In this document: one piece after another, positions 1 through 7,135 of the stretch
How the letters are laid out: every line of letters starts with the position of its first letter
How positions within the stretch are numbered: position 1 is the stretch's first letter
From: an uncultured Opitutia bacterium
GTDB lineage: Bacteria > Verrucomicrobiota > Verrucomicrobiia > Opitutales > Opitutaceae
Direction of reading: 5' to 3'
Assembly (NCBI GenBank): GCA_937952235.1
Contig: CALFZM010000259.1
Coordinates: 1-12,054, forward strand
Length of the DNA: 12,054 nt
The notes under the pieces: model-generated
The model's database searches: none
What the model saw: the letters and a program-made list of their open reading frames with translations, nothing else
Told to the model about the DNA's origin: nothing
Made by a program: the position numbers and the translations under genes

Positions 1-1076
1 ACTACGACCTCGGCGCGCGCACCGTGCCGTCGTTCCGCACCACGCCCGAGTCGCTCGACCTCTTCGGCATGATGGCGCAGATGCGCGATCACGGCTGCCG
101 GCACGCGGTCATGGAGGTGAGCTCCCACGGCATCGACCAGCAGCGCGTGCTGGGGGTGCGTTTCGGGGTCGCGGTCTTCACGAACCTCACCCGCGACCAC
201 CTCGACTATCACCAGACGCTCGAGAGCTACTTCGCGGTGAAGACCCGGCTGTTCACCGGCGCTACCGGGCCGGTGCCGCCCGTCTCGGTGGTCAATCTCG
301 ACGACGCCTGCGGCGCGCAGCTCGCGGCCAGGCTCGCCACCGAGGTGCCGGAGACGCGCGTGGTGACCTTCGGCGAGCACCCCGCGGCCGACGTGCGGGC
401 GGAGGACATCGCGCTTCATTTCCGGAGCAGCACCTTCCGCCTCGTCTGGCCCGGGGGCCGGCTCGACATCGAATCGCCGCTCCTGGGCCGCTACAACGTG
501 AGCAACCTGCTCGCCGCCGTCGCGGCGGCCTGGGGTCTCGGCCGCGACCCGGTGGTGTTCCTCCCTCGGTTGCGCGCGTGCAAGGGCGTGCCCGGCCGGA
601 TGGAACGCATCGAGGAGGGCCAGCCGTTCAACGTGCTGGTCGACTACGCGCACACCGACGACGCCCTGCGTCACGCGCTCGGCATGCTGCGCGCGATCAC
701 GCCGGGCCGGCTGCTCGTGGTGTTTGGCTGCGGGGGCAACCGCGACCGCGCGAAGCGTCCGCTCATGGCGCGCGCGGTGGAGGAACTGGCCGACTTCGCC
801 ATCGGCACCGCGGACAATCCGCGCAACGAGGCCGTCGCGCAGATCTTCGCCGACATGCAGGGCGGCGTCACCCAGCCGGGCAGGTTCACCTGGATCGAGG
901 ACCGGCGCCGCGCGATCAGCCTCGCGCTCGATCTGGCCAAGCCCGGGGACTGCGTCCTCGTCGCGGGCAAGGGCCACGAGTGTTACCAGGAGTTCGCCGA
1001 CACCGTGTTTCCCTTCGATGACCGGCAGGTCGTGCGGGAACTCCTGGCCCAGCGGCCGCACTCACTTCCCGGCTGA
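1..1076 (+). CDS. murE: MurE, UDP-MurNAc-L-Ala-D-Glu:meso-DAP ligase, 5'-truncated by the window
   Basis: Cytoplasmic ATP-dependent ligase that adds the third stem-peptide residue to UDP-MurNAc-L-Ala-D-Glu. The gene enters from the left; the first full codon is at position 3 and 357 residues are visible. The N-terminal UDP-binding domain and the P-loop lie outside. The frame is open upstream of the GTG at 24, and family motifs already begin there, so that GTG is not the start. Seen in order: TTPES, EVSSHG, FTNLTRDHLDYH, a YFAVK lysine where Mur ligases carry the carbamoylated Lys, YNVSN, VDYAHTDDAL, FGCGGNRDRAKRPLM, DNPRNE and GKGHE. In this family DNPR marks meso-diaminopimelate rather than lysine specificity, so Gram-negative-type DAP peptidoglycan is expected. 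A small oddity is YAHTDDAL where YAHTPDAL is usual. Eight bases separate its stop from murF. Confidence 0.96.
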   Translation, partial: YDLGARTVPSFRTTPESLDLFGMMAQMRDHGCRHAVMEVSSHGIDQQRVLGVRFGVAVFTNLTRDHLDYHQTLESYFAVKTRLFTGATGPVPPVSVVNLDDACGAQLAARLATEVPETRVVTFGEHPAADVRAEDIALHFRSSTFRLVWPGGRLDIESPLLGRYNVSNLLAAVAAAWGLGRDPVVFLPRLRACKGVPGRMERIEEGQPFNVLVDYAHTDDALRHALGMLRAITPGRLLVVFGCGGNRDRAKRPLMARAVEELADFAIGTADNPRNEAVAQIFADMQGGVTQPGRFTWIEDRRRAISLALDLAKPGDCVLVAGKGHECYQEFADTVFPFDDRQVVRELLAQRPHSLPG

Positions 1077-1084
1077 TTTTCACC

Positions 1085-2485
1085 GTGCCTACCTTCAAGC
1101 CCGAACAACTCGCCCAGTGGACCGGCGGCACGTGGACCTCGCTGCCGGCGGTGCCATTGACGGCCTTCGGGCTCGACACCCGCCGGCTGCGCCCCGGCGA
1201 AGTCTTTGTCGCGCTGCGCACGGAGAAGCGGGACGGGCATGATTTCCTCGCCGACGCGGCGGCGGGCGGGGCGGCGGCGGCCCTCGTGGCGCGCGCGCAG
1301 CCGGGGTCGCCGCTGCCGCAGCTCGTGGTGGCGGATCCGCTCGCGGCGTTCCAGGCGATCGCTCGCGAGCACCGGCGGACGTTCCGCGGTCCGGTGGTGG
1401 GAATTTCAGGCAGTGCCGGCAAGACCTCGACCAAGGACCTGCTGGCGCTCCTCCTCGGTGGCGCTACGTGCGGCGTCGTCGCCACCGAGGGTAACCTCAA
1501 CAACCACCTCGGCGTGCCGCTGACGCTCACGCGCCTCGATCCGGGGGAGCATCGCTACGCCGTGATCGAGGCCGGCATCAGCGCCCCCGGGGAGATGGCG
1601 CCGCTCGCCGGCATGATCGAGCCCGACCTGGCCATCGTCACCCTCGTGGCGGCGGCGCACACGCAGGAGCTCGGCGGCCTCGAGGGCGTGGCGCGGGAAA
1701 AGGCCGTGCTGCCCGCCGCGGTGCGGCCGGGTGGCGTCGCGGTGGTGCCCCGCTCGACGCTCGACCACGCGCCATTCCGCAACCTCCGCGTGCGCACCAT
1801 GGTGGTCGAGCGCGTGAGCGACCTGCGGTCGGAGTCGCTTCCGCCGGACGGCGTCTTTTTCCTCGTCGCCCACCGCGCCGAGGAAACCGCGCTCACCATC
1901 GCGCCGGGCCGGCTGCCGCCGTTCCGGTTCGTGTTCCGGCGGGTCTCGGACGGCATGGCGCAGAACGCGGCGCTGGCGATCTGCGCGGCGCTGTGGCTGG
2001 GCGTGGCGCGCGAGACGATCCAGGCCCGCTTCGCCGGCTGGCAGCCGGGCAAGCTGCGCGCGGAGGTGCGGCGCGTGGACGGGCGGCTGCTCTATCTCGA
2101 CTGTTACAACGCCAACCCCGCCTCGATGGCCGATGCCCTGGCGGCGTTCGAGGCGCTCGCGCCGGCCGCGGAGCCGCGGCTTTTCGTCCTGGGCTGCATG
2201 GAGGAGCTGGGCGCCGATGCCCCCGCCCTCCACCGCGCCCTCGGGCGCTCCCTCGCGCTGCGCGACGGCGATCGCGTGTTCATCATCGGCACGCAGGCGG
2301 AGGAGCTCGCGGCCGGCCTGCGCGAACGCGGCGACCCGGCGCGGCAGATCCAGATCGTCACCACCCTCGAGCCAATCTCGGCCGCACTCGCGCACTGGCG
2401 CGGCGCGGTCTTCGTGAAGGGCAGCCGGCGCTACCAGCTCGAACGAATTCTCGAGGCCCAGACCTCGCTGCCGCTGCCGTGCTGA
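1085..2485 (+). CDS. murF: MurF, UDP-MurNAc-tripeptide:D-Ala-D-Ala ligase
   Basis: Cytoplasmic ATP-dependent ligase that completes the UDP-MurNAc-pentapeptide by adding the D-Ala-D-Ala made by Ddl, encoded further along this cluster. The protein has 466 residues, normal for MurF. The start is a GTG 8 bases after the murE stop; no Shine-Dalgarno is visible, only a pyrimidine-rich leader. Motifs: P-loop GSAGKTSTK (K113), EGNLNNHLGVPLTL, IEAGISAPGEM, an AHTQELGGLEGVAREK segment carrying the conserved His and Lys, DCYNANPASM (D339-M348) and the C-terminal FVKGSRRYQLE. Less usual: the Mur ligase HNxxN element reads GMAQN, keeping only the second Asn, and the TN of the usual 'vitNi' segment is TL. 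Identity is firm from the YNANP and KGSR motifs and from its position after murE. The last 7 bases overlap mraY. Confidence 0.96.
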   Translation: MPTFKPEQLAQWTGGTWTSLPAVPLTAFGLDTRRLRPGEVFVALRTEKRDGHDFLADAAAGGAAAALVARAQPGSPLPQLVVADPLAAFQAIAREHRRTFRGPVVGISGSAGKTSTKDLLALLLGGATCGVVATEGNLNNHLGVPLTLTRLDPGEHRYAVIEAGISAPGEMAPLAGMIEPDLAIVTLVAAAHTQELGGLEGVAREKAVLPAAVRPGGVAVVPRSTLDHAPFRNLRVRTMVVERVSDLRSESLPPDGVFFLVAHRAEETALTIAPGRLPPFRFVFRRVSDGMAQNAALAICAALWLGVARETIQARFAGWQPGKLRAEVRRVDGRLLYLDCYNANPASMADALAAFEALAPAAEPRLFVLGCMEELGADAPALHRALGRSLALRDGDRVFIIGTQAEELAAGLRERGDPARQIQIVTTLEPISAALAHWRGAVFVKGSRRYQLERILEAQTSLPLPC

Positions 2486-3594
2486 GCTACCTGGCAGATT
2501 TCGAGGACGTCTTCGGACCGCTGCGCCTGCTGCGCTACATCACGGTGCGGACGGCGCTGGCCGCGCTCACGGCGCTGTTCCTCGGTTTCCTGCTGGGCCC
2601 GGTGATGATCCGGAAGTTCAAGGAGCTGAAGTTCGGCCACGGCTACATCGACGATCGGACCGGCCACCTCGGCGCGACGTACTTCGACAAGAAGCACACG
2701 CCGACCATGGGCGGGCTGATCATCTTCTCCGCCGTGTTCGCCGCCTCGGCGCTCTGGGCGACGCCGAACATCTGGGTGTTCACGAGCCTTTTCGTCTACG
2801 CCGCGCTGACGGTGCCGGGATTCCGTGACGATTACCTGAAGGTGGTGCACAAGCACCGCGCGGGCATCTCGTCGCGGGAAAAGATCGCCTGGCAGTCGCT
2901 CGCGACGCTGGGAGCGCTCGGGCTGCTGCTGTGGCACCCCGACAGCTCGACCAAGATCCGTGAACTCTGGGTCCCCTTCGTGAAGCACGCGGTGATCGCG
3001 CCCATGCCCTGGTGGCTGCTGCTCGCCCTGATCTATCTCTGGATCGTGGGCTTCAGCAACGCGATCAACCTCACGGACGGACTCGACGGCCTCGCGGTCG
3101 GCTGCACGATCACGGTCGCGCTCGTCATGGGCGTGATGGCGTACGTGGCGGGCAACGTCCTGCTCTCCGAATACCTGCTCACCAGCCATGTCGCCAAGAC
3201 CGGCGAGCTCACGGTCATCTGTGGCGCGCTGATCGGCGGCTGCATGGCGTTCCTCTGGTACAATTCCCATCCCGCGGAGGTGTTCATGGGCGACACCGGC
3301 TCGCTCGCACTCGGCGGGCTGCTGGGGGTGATGGCTTTCATGATCCATCAGCCGCTGACGCTCGTGATCGCGGGCGGCGTGTTCGTGATGGAGCTCCTGT
3401 CCGTCGTGGTGCAGGTGTCGTGGTTCAAGTACACCCGGCGCCGCTACGGCGAGGGCCGGCGGGTTTTCCTCATGGCGCCCATTCATCACCACTTTCAAAA
3501 AAAGGGATGGCCCGAAACGAAGGTTGTGCTGCGCTTCTGGGTGCTCTCCCTCGGTTGCGCGCTGGCGAGCCTGGCCACCTTGAAACTTCGCTGA
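2479..3594 (+). CDS. mraY: MraY, phospho-MurNAc-pentapeptide translocase (lipid I synthase)
   Basis: Integral membrane enzyme that transfers phospho-MurNAc-pentapeptide from UDP to undecaprenyl phosphate, giving lipid I at the inner face of the membrane. The GTG at 2479 starts MLSYLADFEDVFG, which fits the family N-terminus and gives 371 residues. The open frame continues upstream, but that part is only murF read in another frame. The start overlaps the end of murF by 7 bases, suggesting translational coupling. Motifs: KKHTPTMGG, the aspartate pair in FRDDYLKVVHKHRAG, NAINLTDGLDGLA, WYNSHPAEVFMGDTGSLALG with the catalytic-site Asp, and MAPIHHHFQKKGWPE. About ten hydrophobic segments are apparent, ending near LGCALASLATLKLR. 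The codons for QKK form an A AAA AAG slippery heptamer at 3498-3504, described separately. Confidence 0.97.
   Translation: MLSYLADFEDVFGPLRLLRYITVRTALAALTALFLGFLLGPVMIRKFKELKFGHGYIDDRTGHLGATYFDKKHTPTMGGLIIFSAVFAASALWATPNIWVFTSLFVYAALTVPGFRDDYLKVVHKHRAGISSREKIAWQSLATLGALGLLLWHPDSSTKIRELWVPFVKHAVIAPMPWWLLLALIYLWIVGFSNAINLTDGLDGLAVGCTITVALVMGVMAYVAGNVLLSEYLLTSHVAKTGELTVICGALIGGCMAFLWYNSHPAEVFMGDTGSLALGGLLGVMAFMIHQPLTLVIAGGVFVMELLSVVVQVSWFKYTRRRYGEGRRVFLMAPIHHHFQKKGWPETKVVLRFWVLSLGCALASLATLKLR
3498..3504 (+). other. In-frame A AAA AAG slippery heptamer in mraY (possible -1 frameshift site)
   Basis: Seven A residues at 3497-3503 followed by GGG. In the mraY frame the codons are CAA AAA AAG, so the heptamer is phased as X XXY YYZ, the type used for programmed -1 frameshifting in E. 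coli dnaX. These are A-ending codons in a gene that otherwise favours CAG and AAG. A -1 shift would replace the last 29 residues of MraY with 38 others, ending at the TGA at 3618-3620, inside murD. The downstream stem GGG-ATGG-CCC is weak and I see no upstream Shine-Dalgarno-like stimulator. The heptamer is seen directly; any function is inference. The residues themselves (HHHFQKKGW) sit in a conserved MraY motif, which may be reason enough for them. Confidence 0.35.
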
Positions 3595-3607
3595 ACCCGT
3601 GTCCCCG

Positions 3608-4912
3608 ATGTTCACGTTGAAGCTCACGCCCCCGCCGTCCCTCCGCTCCGCCCTCACCCGGCCCGTCGCCATCTGCGGGGCCGGCGTCAGCGGCTCCGGC
3701 GTCCAGGCGGTGCTCGGCACGCTGGGAGTCGAAGGGATCGTCTACGACGAGCGTGCCGGCAAGGGGCGGGAGTTCACGCCCGACGCCGCGGCCCGGCACG
3801 CCTTGGTGGTGTTTTCCCCCGGCTTCCCGCCGGATCATGCCTGGCTGCGAACCGCCCGCGCGGCGGGTGCGCTCTGCGTCGGCGAGCTGGAGTTTGCGGC
3901 GCGATTCTGGCGGGGGCGCGTGCTCGCGGTCACGGGCACCAACGGCAAGACGACCCTCACGGAACTGCTCACGCACGCGCTGCAGGCCACCGGCGCCGCG
4001 GCTTTCGCCACCGGCAACATCGGACGTCCGTTCACCCGGCTGGTGGCGGATCGCAGCGGGGGAGAGCCGGGCGATGTCGCCGTGTGCGAGGTGAGCTCCT
4101 TTCAGGCCGAGACCCTCGAGGAGTTCCGCGCCGAGGCGACGCTCTGGACGAACTTCGCGGAGGATCATCTCGAGCGGCATCGCCAGCTCGAGGCCTACTT
4201 CGCCGCGAAGTGGCGGCTCGTGGAACTCACCCGAAGCGGCGGCGTTTACGCGGGAACGTCCGTGGTCCGCCATGCGCGCGAACAGGGCGCACCCGTACAC
4301 CGGCTCGTGGCCGTGCCCACCGAGGGACGGCCCGCCGATCCGCGGCTGGCCGGCACCGCCTTCGCCGGCTATCCGCAGCGCGAGAACTTCCTTCTCGCCG
4401 CCGCGTGGTGGCGGGCGACGGGACGCGACGAGGCCGAGCTGATCGCCGCGGCGAGGACGTTCGCCCCGGGGCGCCACCGGCTCGACCGCGTGGCGCTGCT
4501 CGACGGAGTCACGTTCTGGAACGATTCCAAGGCGACCAACTTCCACGCGGTCGAGGCGGCGCTCGCGACTTTTCCCGGGCCGGTGATCCTCATCGCCGGC
4601 GGGCGCGGCAAGGGTGGCGACACGGCCGGATTCGTGCAGCGCATCGCCCCGCGGGTGAAGCATGCGGTCCTCCTCGGCGAGACCAGCCGCGAACTGGCCG
4701 CCCACTGCGCCGCGCGCGCGGTGCCGCATTCGCTCTGCGCCGGGCTCGAGGCGGCGGTGCGCCGCGCCGCGGAGCTCGCGGTGCCCGGTGACCACGTGCT
4801 CCTGAGCCCCGGCTTCGCCAGTTTCGACCTGTTCCGTGATTACGAGGATCGCGGCGACCAGTTCGAGCACCTCGTGGGCCAGCTCCCGCTGCCCAACGGC
4901 GGTTTGCGTTAA
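3608..4912 (+). CDS. murD: MurD, UDP-MurNAc-L-Ala:D-Glu ligase
   Basis: Cytoplasmic ATP-dependent ligase that adds D-glutamate to UDP-MurNAc-L-alanine. From the ATG at 3608 it has 434 residues, normal for MurD, and the P-loop lysine is K114 in GTNGKTT, nearly the E. coli numbering. A GTG at 3599 is the alternative start (437 residues, 4 bases after mraY); neither start has a Shine-Dalgarno. Motifs: GAGVSGSG near the N-terminus, TGNIGRPF, EVSSFQAE (E161), EDHLERH (H187), AAKWRL (K201, the expected carbamoylated Lys), GRHRLDRV, NDSKATNF, GGRGKGGD and LLSPGFASFDLFRDYEDRG. EVSSFQ and the SPGFASFD/RG tail identify MurD rather than its relatives. The usual GxHNxxN element reads GYPQREN, keeping only the second Asn, and the NADD segment after the carbamoyl-Lys is not recognisable. 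The next gene begins 46 bases on. Confidence 0.95.
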   Translation: MFTLKLTPPPSLRSALTRPVAICGAGVSGSGVQAVLGTLGVEGIVYDERAGKGREFTPDAAARHALVVFSPGFPPDHAWLRTARAAGALCVGELEFAARFWRGRVLAVTGTNGKTTLTELLTHALQATGAAAFATGNIGRPFTRLVADRSGGEPGDVAVCEVSSFQAETLEEFRAEATLWTNFAEDHLERHRQLEAYFAAKWRLVELTRSGGVYAGTSVVRHAREQGAPVHRLVAVPTEGRPADPRLAGTAFAGYPQRENFLLAAAWWRATGRDEAELIAAARTFAPGRHRLDRVALLDGVTFWNDSKATNFHAVEAALATFPGPVILIAGGRGKGGDTAGFVQRIAPRVKHAVLLGETSRELAAHCAARAVPHSLCAGLEAAVRRAAELAVPGDHVLLSPGFASFDLFRDYEDRGDQFEHLVGQLPLPNGGLR

Positions 4913-4958
4913 CCTTCACCCTCGCGTGTCCTCTCCTGAAACCACACCGTTTTCTCCT

Positions 4959-5894
4959 ATGAAAATCCTGAAGATTTTCGGCCTCGTCGTGGGCGTGCAC
5001 CTGTTCGCGCTCATCCTCATTTTCGCCAATCCGGGCTGCAGCTCGACGTCCAAACCGGCGCCGAGTCCCGGTGCGACCGCACCTGCCGTGGAGCCCGCTC
5101 CGCCGATCGGCGTCAACGTCCCCGCCGCCTCGCCCGGCTCGGGCGGCATCTACAGCTCCACGACGGATACCACGACTCCCACCACCGGGTTCAACCCGGA
5201 GGCGCCCGCGGTCGCGCTGCCGTCCACGGCCGGCGGCGGCTCGCGCATCACGCCGACCCGCCCGGGCACCGCGGTCGCCAGCGTGATCGCCGCCGAGCCC
5301 GTCTCGGATGTCATCCCGGCGAGCACGTACGAGGTGAAGTCGGGCGACAACCCGTGGACCATCGCGCGCAAACACAATCTGACCGTGGCGCAGCTCCTCG
5401 CCGCCAACAACCTGAAGAGCGATTCCAAGCTCCAGCCGGGCCAGAAGCTGAAGATTCCGAGCCGGCCGACCACGCCGCCCAGCACCGGATCCAAGCCCTC
5501 GACGAAGCCCGCCGATCCCTCCGCGCCGGCCGCCGCCCGCAACGGCGAGAGCCTCAGGCACGTGGTGAAATCCGGCGAGACCCTCGGTGCCATCGCCCGC
5601 CGCTACGACGTGCGCCAGGGCGACCTCGCGGTGCTGAACAATATCGCGGACCCGGCCAAGATTCGCCCGGGGATGGAACTCGTGATCCCCGGCTACAAGT
5701 CCACGGCCTCGAAGTCCGGCAAGTCGACGAAGTCCTCCGGCAGCGCGACCAAGGCGGCCGCGCCCGCGCCTTCGCCCGCCCCGGCGACTCCCGCGCCCGC
5801 CCCGACGCTACCGGCCGCCGAGCCTGCTCCGGCGACGCCTCCCGCCGAGACGCCGGCCCCGGCCCCCGCGGTGCCCGTGATCAAGATCAACTGA
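4959..5894 (+). CDS. Membrane-anchored or lipoprotein-like protein with two LysM domains
   Basis: A 311-residue protein between murD and ftsW, with no counterpart at this place in the E. coli cluster. The ATG at 4959 opens MKILKIFG and a hydrophobic stretch (about residues 6-23) ending in FANPGCSST. C27 could be a lipidated Cys, but Asn and Pro at -3 and -2 make a poor lipobox, so an uncleaved N-terminal anchor is equally possible. A Pro/Ala/Ser/Thr-rich spacer follows, then LysM 1 (about 124-168, YEVKSGDNPWTIA to LKIPSR), a second spacer, LysM 2 (about 201-246, HVVKSGETLGAIARRY to ELVIPGY) and a Lys/Ser then Ala/Pro-rich tail ending VPVIKIN. LysM domains bind GlcNAc-containing glycans, so an envelope protein that holds on to peptidoglycan is likely. 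I see no M23, NlpC/P60 or other hydrolase domain. The in-frame extension upstream of 4959 overlaps murD and lacks a signal sequence, so I left it out. Confidence 0.88.
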   Translation: MKILKIFGLVVGVHLFALILIFANPGCSSTSKPAPSPGATAPAVEPAPPIGVNVPAASPGSGGIYSSTTDTTTPTTGFNPEAPAVALPSTAGGGSRITPTRPGTAVASVIAAEPVSDVIPASTYEVKSGDNPWTIARKHNLTVAQLLAANNLKSDSKLQPGQKLKIPSRPTTPPSTGSKPSTKPADPSAPAAARNGESLRHVVKSGETLGAIARRYDVRQGDLAVLNNIADPAKIRPGMELVIPGYKSTASKSGKSTKSSGSATKAAAPAPSPAPATPAPAPTLPAAEPAPATPPAETPAPAPAVPVIKIN

Positions 5895-5931
5895 CGTCTC
5901 GCCTGCCAACCCGCCGGCCCCGCTTCCCGCC

Positions 5932-7074
5932 ATGTCACGCCCTCGCGACGACGCCGCCGACTCCTCCGGCCACCTCGTCAATCCCGCGTCGCTCATCATC
6001 GTCTGCGCGCTCGGCCTGTGCCTGCTCGGCCTCACGATCCTGTTCAGCGCGAGCGCCTGGTTCAAGCAGGGCCCGTATCACTACCTGAACAAACAGCTCA
6101 TCGGGGTGGTGGTCGCGGGCGGCGTCTGCTGGGTGGTGAGCCGGATCAACCTCGACTACCTGCGGCGGTACGCCTGGTGGATCGCCGGCGCGTGCCTCGT
6201 GGCGCTGGCTCTGGTCCTCGTGGTCGGCATCAGCGTGAACGGCAGCCGCCGCTGGCTCGGCTACGGTTCGCTGCGGCTGCAGGTGTCGGAGTTTGCCAAG
6301 CTCGGCCTGGTGTTCTGCCTCGCCCACTATCTCGCGCTCAACCAGACGCGGATCGGCGAGCTCAAGCGCGGGTTTCTCTATCCCCTGGCGATCATCGGGG
6401 CGTTCGCCGGGCTCACGCTGCTGGAACCGGACTTCGGCGTCGCGGCGCTGATGGTGGCGGTCGGACTGCTCCTGCTCTTCCTCGCCGGCGCCCGCTGGCG
6501 CTACATCCTCCCGACGGTGGCGCTCACCGGCGGATTGTTCACGGTGGCGGTTCTCCACAATCCGAACCGGCTGCGCCGCATGACCGAGTTCCTCAGCGAG
6601 GAGAAGTCGTACCAGCTCCGCCAGGGCCTCGCGGCGTTTGCCGCCGGCGGCGTCGAGGGCGCGGGGCTGGGGCAGGGGCGGCAGCAGCTCAGCTATCTGC
6701 CCGAGGCGCACACCGACTACATTTTCTCCGTGGTGGGCGAGGAGCTCGGCCTCGTCTTCACCATGGCCGTCGTGATCGCGTTTACCGTGATTCTCATCGC
6801 GGGCCTGGTGCACCTGCGGCGGGCGCCGAACCTGTTCCACTTTCTCCTCGTGCTCGGCTGCGTGCTGCTGATCCCCCTGCAGGCGATCATCAACCTCGGC
6901 GTGGTCACGGCGGTGCTGCCGACCAAGGGCATGTCGCTGCCGTTCATCAGTGCGGGCCTCTCCAATCTCCTGCTCATGGGCATGCTCGTCGGCGTGATCC
7001 TCAACACCCAGCGGACCTGGGGCCGCGCCGCGCTCCCCGAGCGGGTGCGCACGCTGCGGGAGGTCATGGCCTGA
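5932..7074 (+). CDS. ftsW: FtsW, septal SEDS-family peptidoglycan glycosyltransferase
   Basis: Polytopic membrane protein that polymerises lipid II at the division septum, normally with a class B PBP (FtsI). It has 380 residues, starts at ATG 5932, and shows about ten hydrophobic segments. Motifs: LFSASAWF in the first segment, VNGSRRWLG, LRLQVSEFAKLG, EPDFGVA, GAGLGQGRQQLSYLPEAHTDYIF with D262 at the expected catalytic Asp, VGEELG, and LPTKGMSLPFIS. The PTKG motif and the dcw location favour FtsW over RodA. Three motifs are unusual: QV118SE where QPSE or QPAE is normal; the loop before YQ (about 219-226) is short and lacks the W..DP residues typical of FtsW; and SAGLSN (340-345) replaces the near-universal SYGGSS. 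These may be lineage features. It lies 37 bases after the LysM gene and 61 before murG. Confidence 0.95.
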   Translation: MSRPRDDAADSSGHLVNPASLIIVCALGLCLLGLTILFSASAWFKQGPYHYLNKQLIGVVVAGGVCWVVSRINLDYLRRYAWWIAGACLVALALVLVVGISVNGSRRWLGYGSLRLQVSEFAKLGLVFCLAHYLALNQTRIGELKRGFLYPLAIIGAFAGLTLLEPDFGVAALMVAVGLLLLFLAGARWRYILPTVALTGGLFTVAVLHNPNRLRRMTEFLSEEKSYQLRQGLAAFAAGGVEGAGLGQGRQQLSYLPEAHTDYIFSVVGEELGLVFTMAVVIAFTVILIAGLVHLRRAPNLFHFLLVLGCVLLIPLQAIINLGVVTAVLPTKGMSLPFISAGLSNLLLMGMLVGVILNTQRTWGRAALPERVRTLREVMA

Positions 7075-7082
7075 GCGGCGGC

Positions 7083-7114
7083 ATCCGCGGGACCGGTGTA
7101 GCCGGATCCCCGAT
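7083..7114 (+). promoter_or_regulatory. Imperfect hairpin in the ftsW-murG gap
   Basis: In the largest gap of the window (7075-7135) the sequence GGGACCGG (7089-7096), a 5-base loop TGTAG, and CCGGaTCCC (7102-7110, one bulged A) can form an 8-bp GC-rich stem. ATC (7083-7085) and GAT (7112-7114) can extend it past an internal loop. No T-run follows (the next bases are acccaaacctcccc), so it does not look like an intrinsic terminator. It could be a processing, stability or attenuation element, or chance in GC-rich DNA. The rest of the gap holds nothing recognisable and there is no Shine-Dalgarno before murG. Confidence 0.3.
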
Positions 7115-7135
7115 ACCCAAACCTCCCCTCGCTTC

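Noticed and set aside
1993..2478. Possible long N-terminal extension of MraY.
   Set aside because: It is murF read in another frame (Arg/Gly/Ala-rich). The MraY family N-terminus matches the GTG at 2479.
4836..4958. Upstream start for the LysM protein.
   Set aside because: It overlaps the end of murD and gives no signal sequence. The ATG at 4959 begins a typical basic-plus-hydrophobic N-terminus.
5701..5890. Tandem repeat at the end of the LysM gene.
   Set aside because: The Ala/Pro-rich coding stretch is repetitive in composition, but I could not find an exact repeating unit; it reads as a low-complexity linker or tail.
7083..7114. Intrinsic transcription terminator before murG.
   Set aside because: The hairpin has no following T-run, and the genes on both sides belong to the same operon and pathway.
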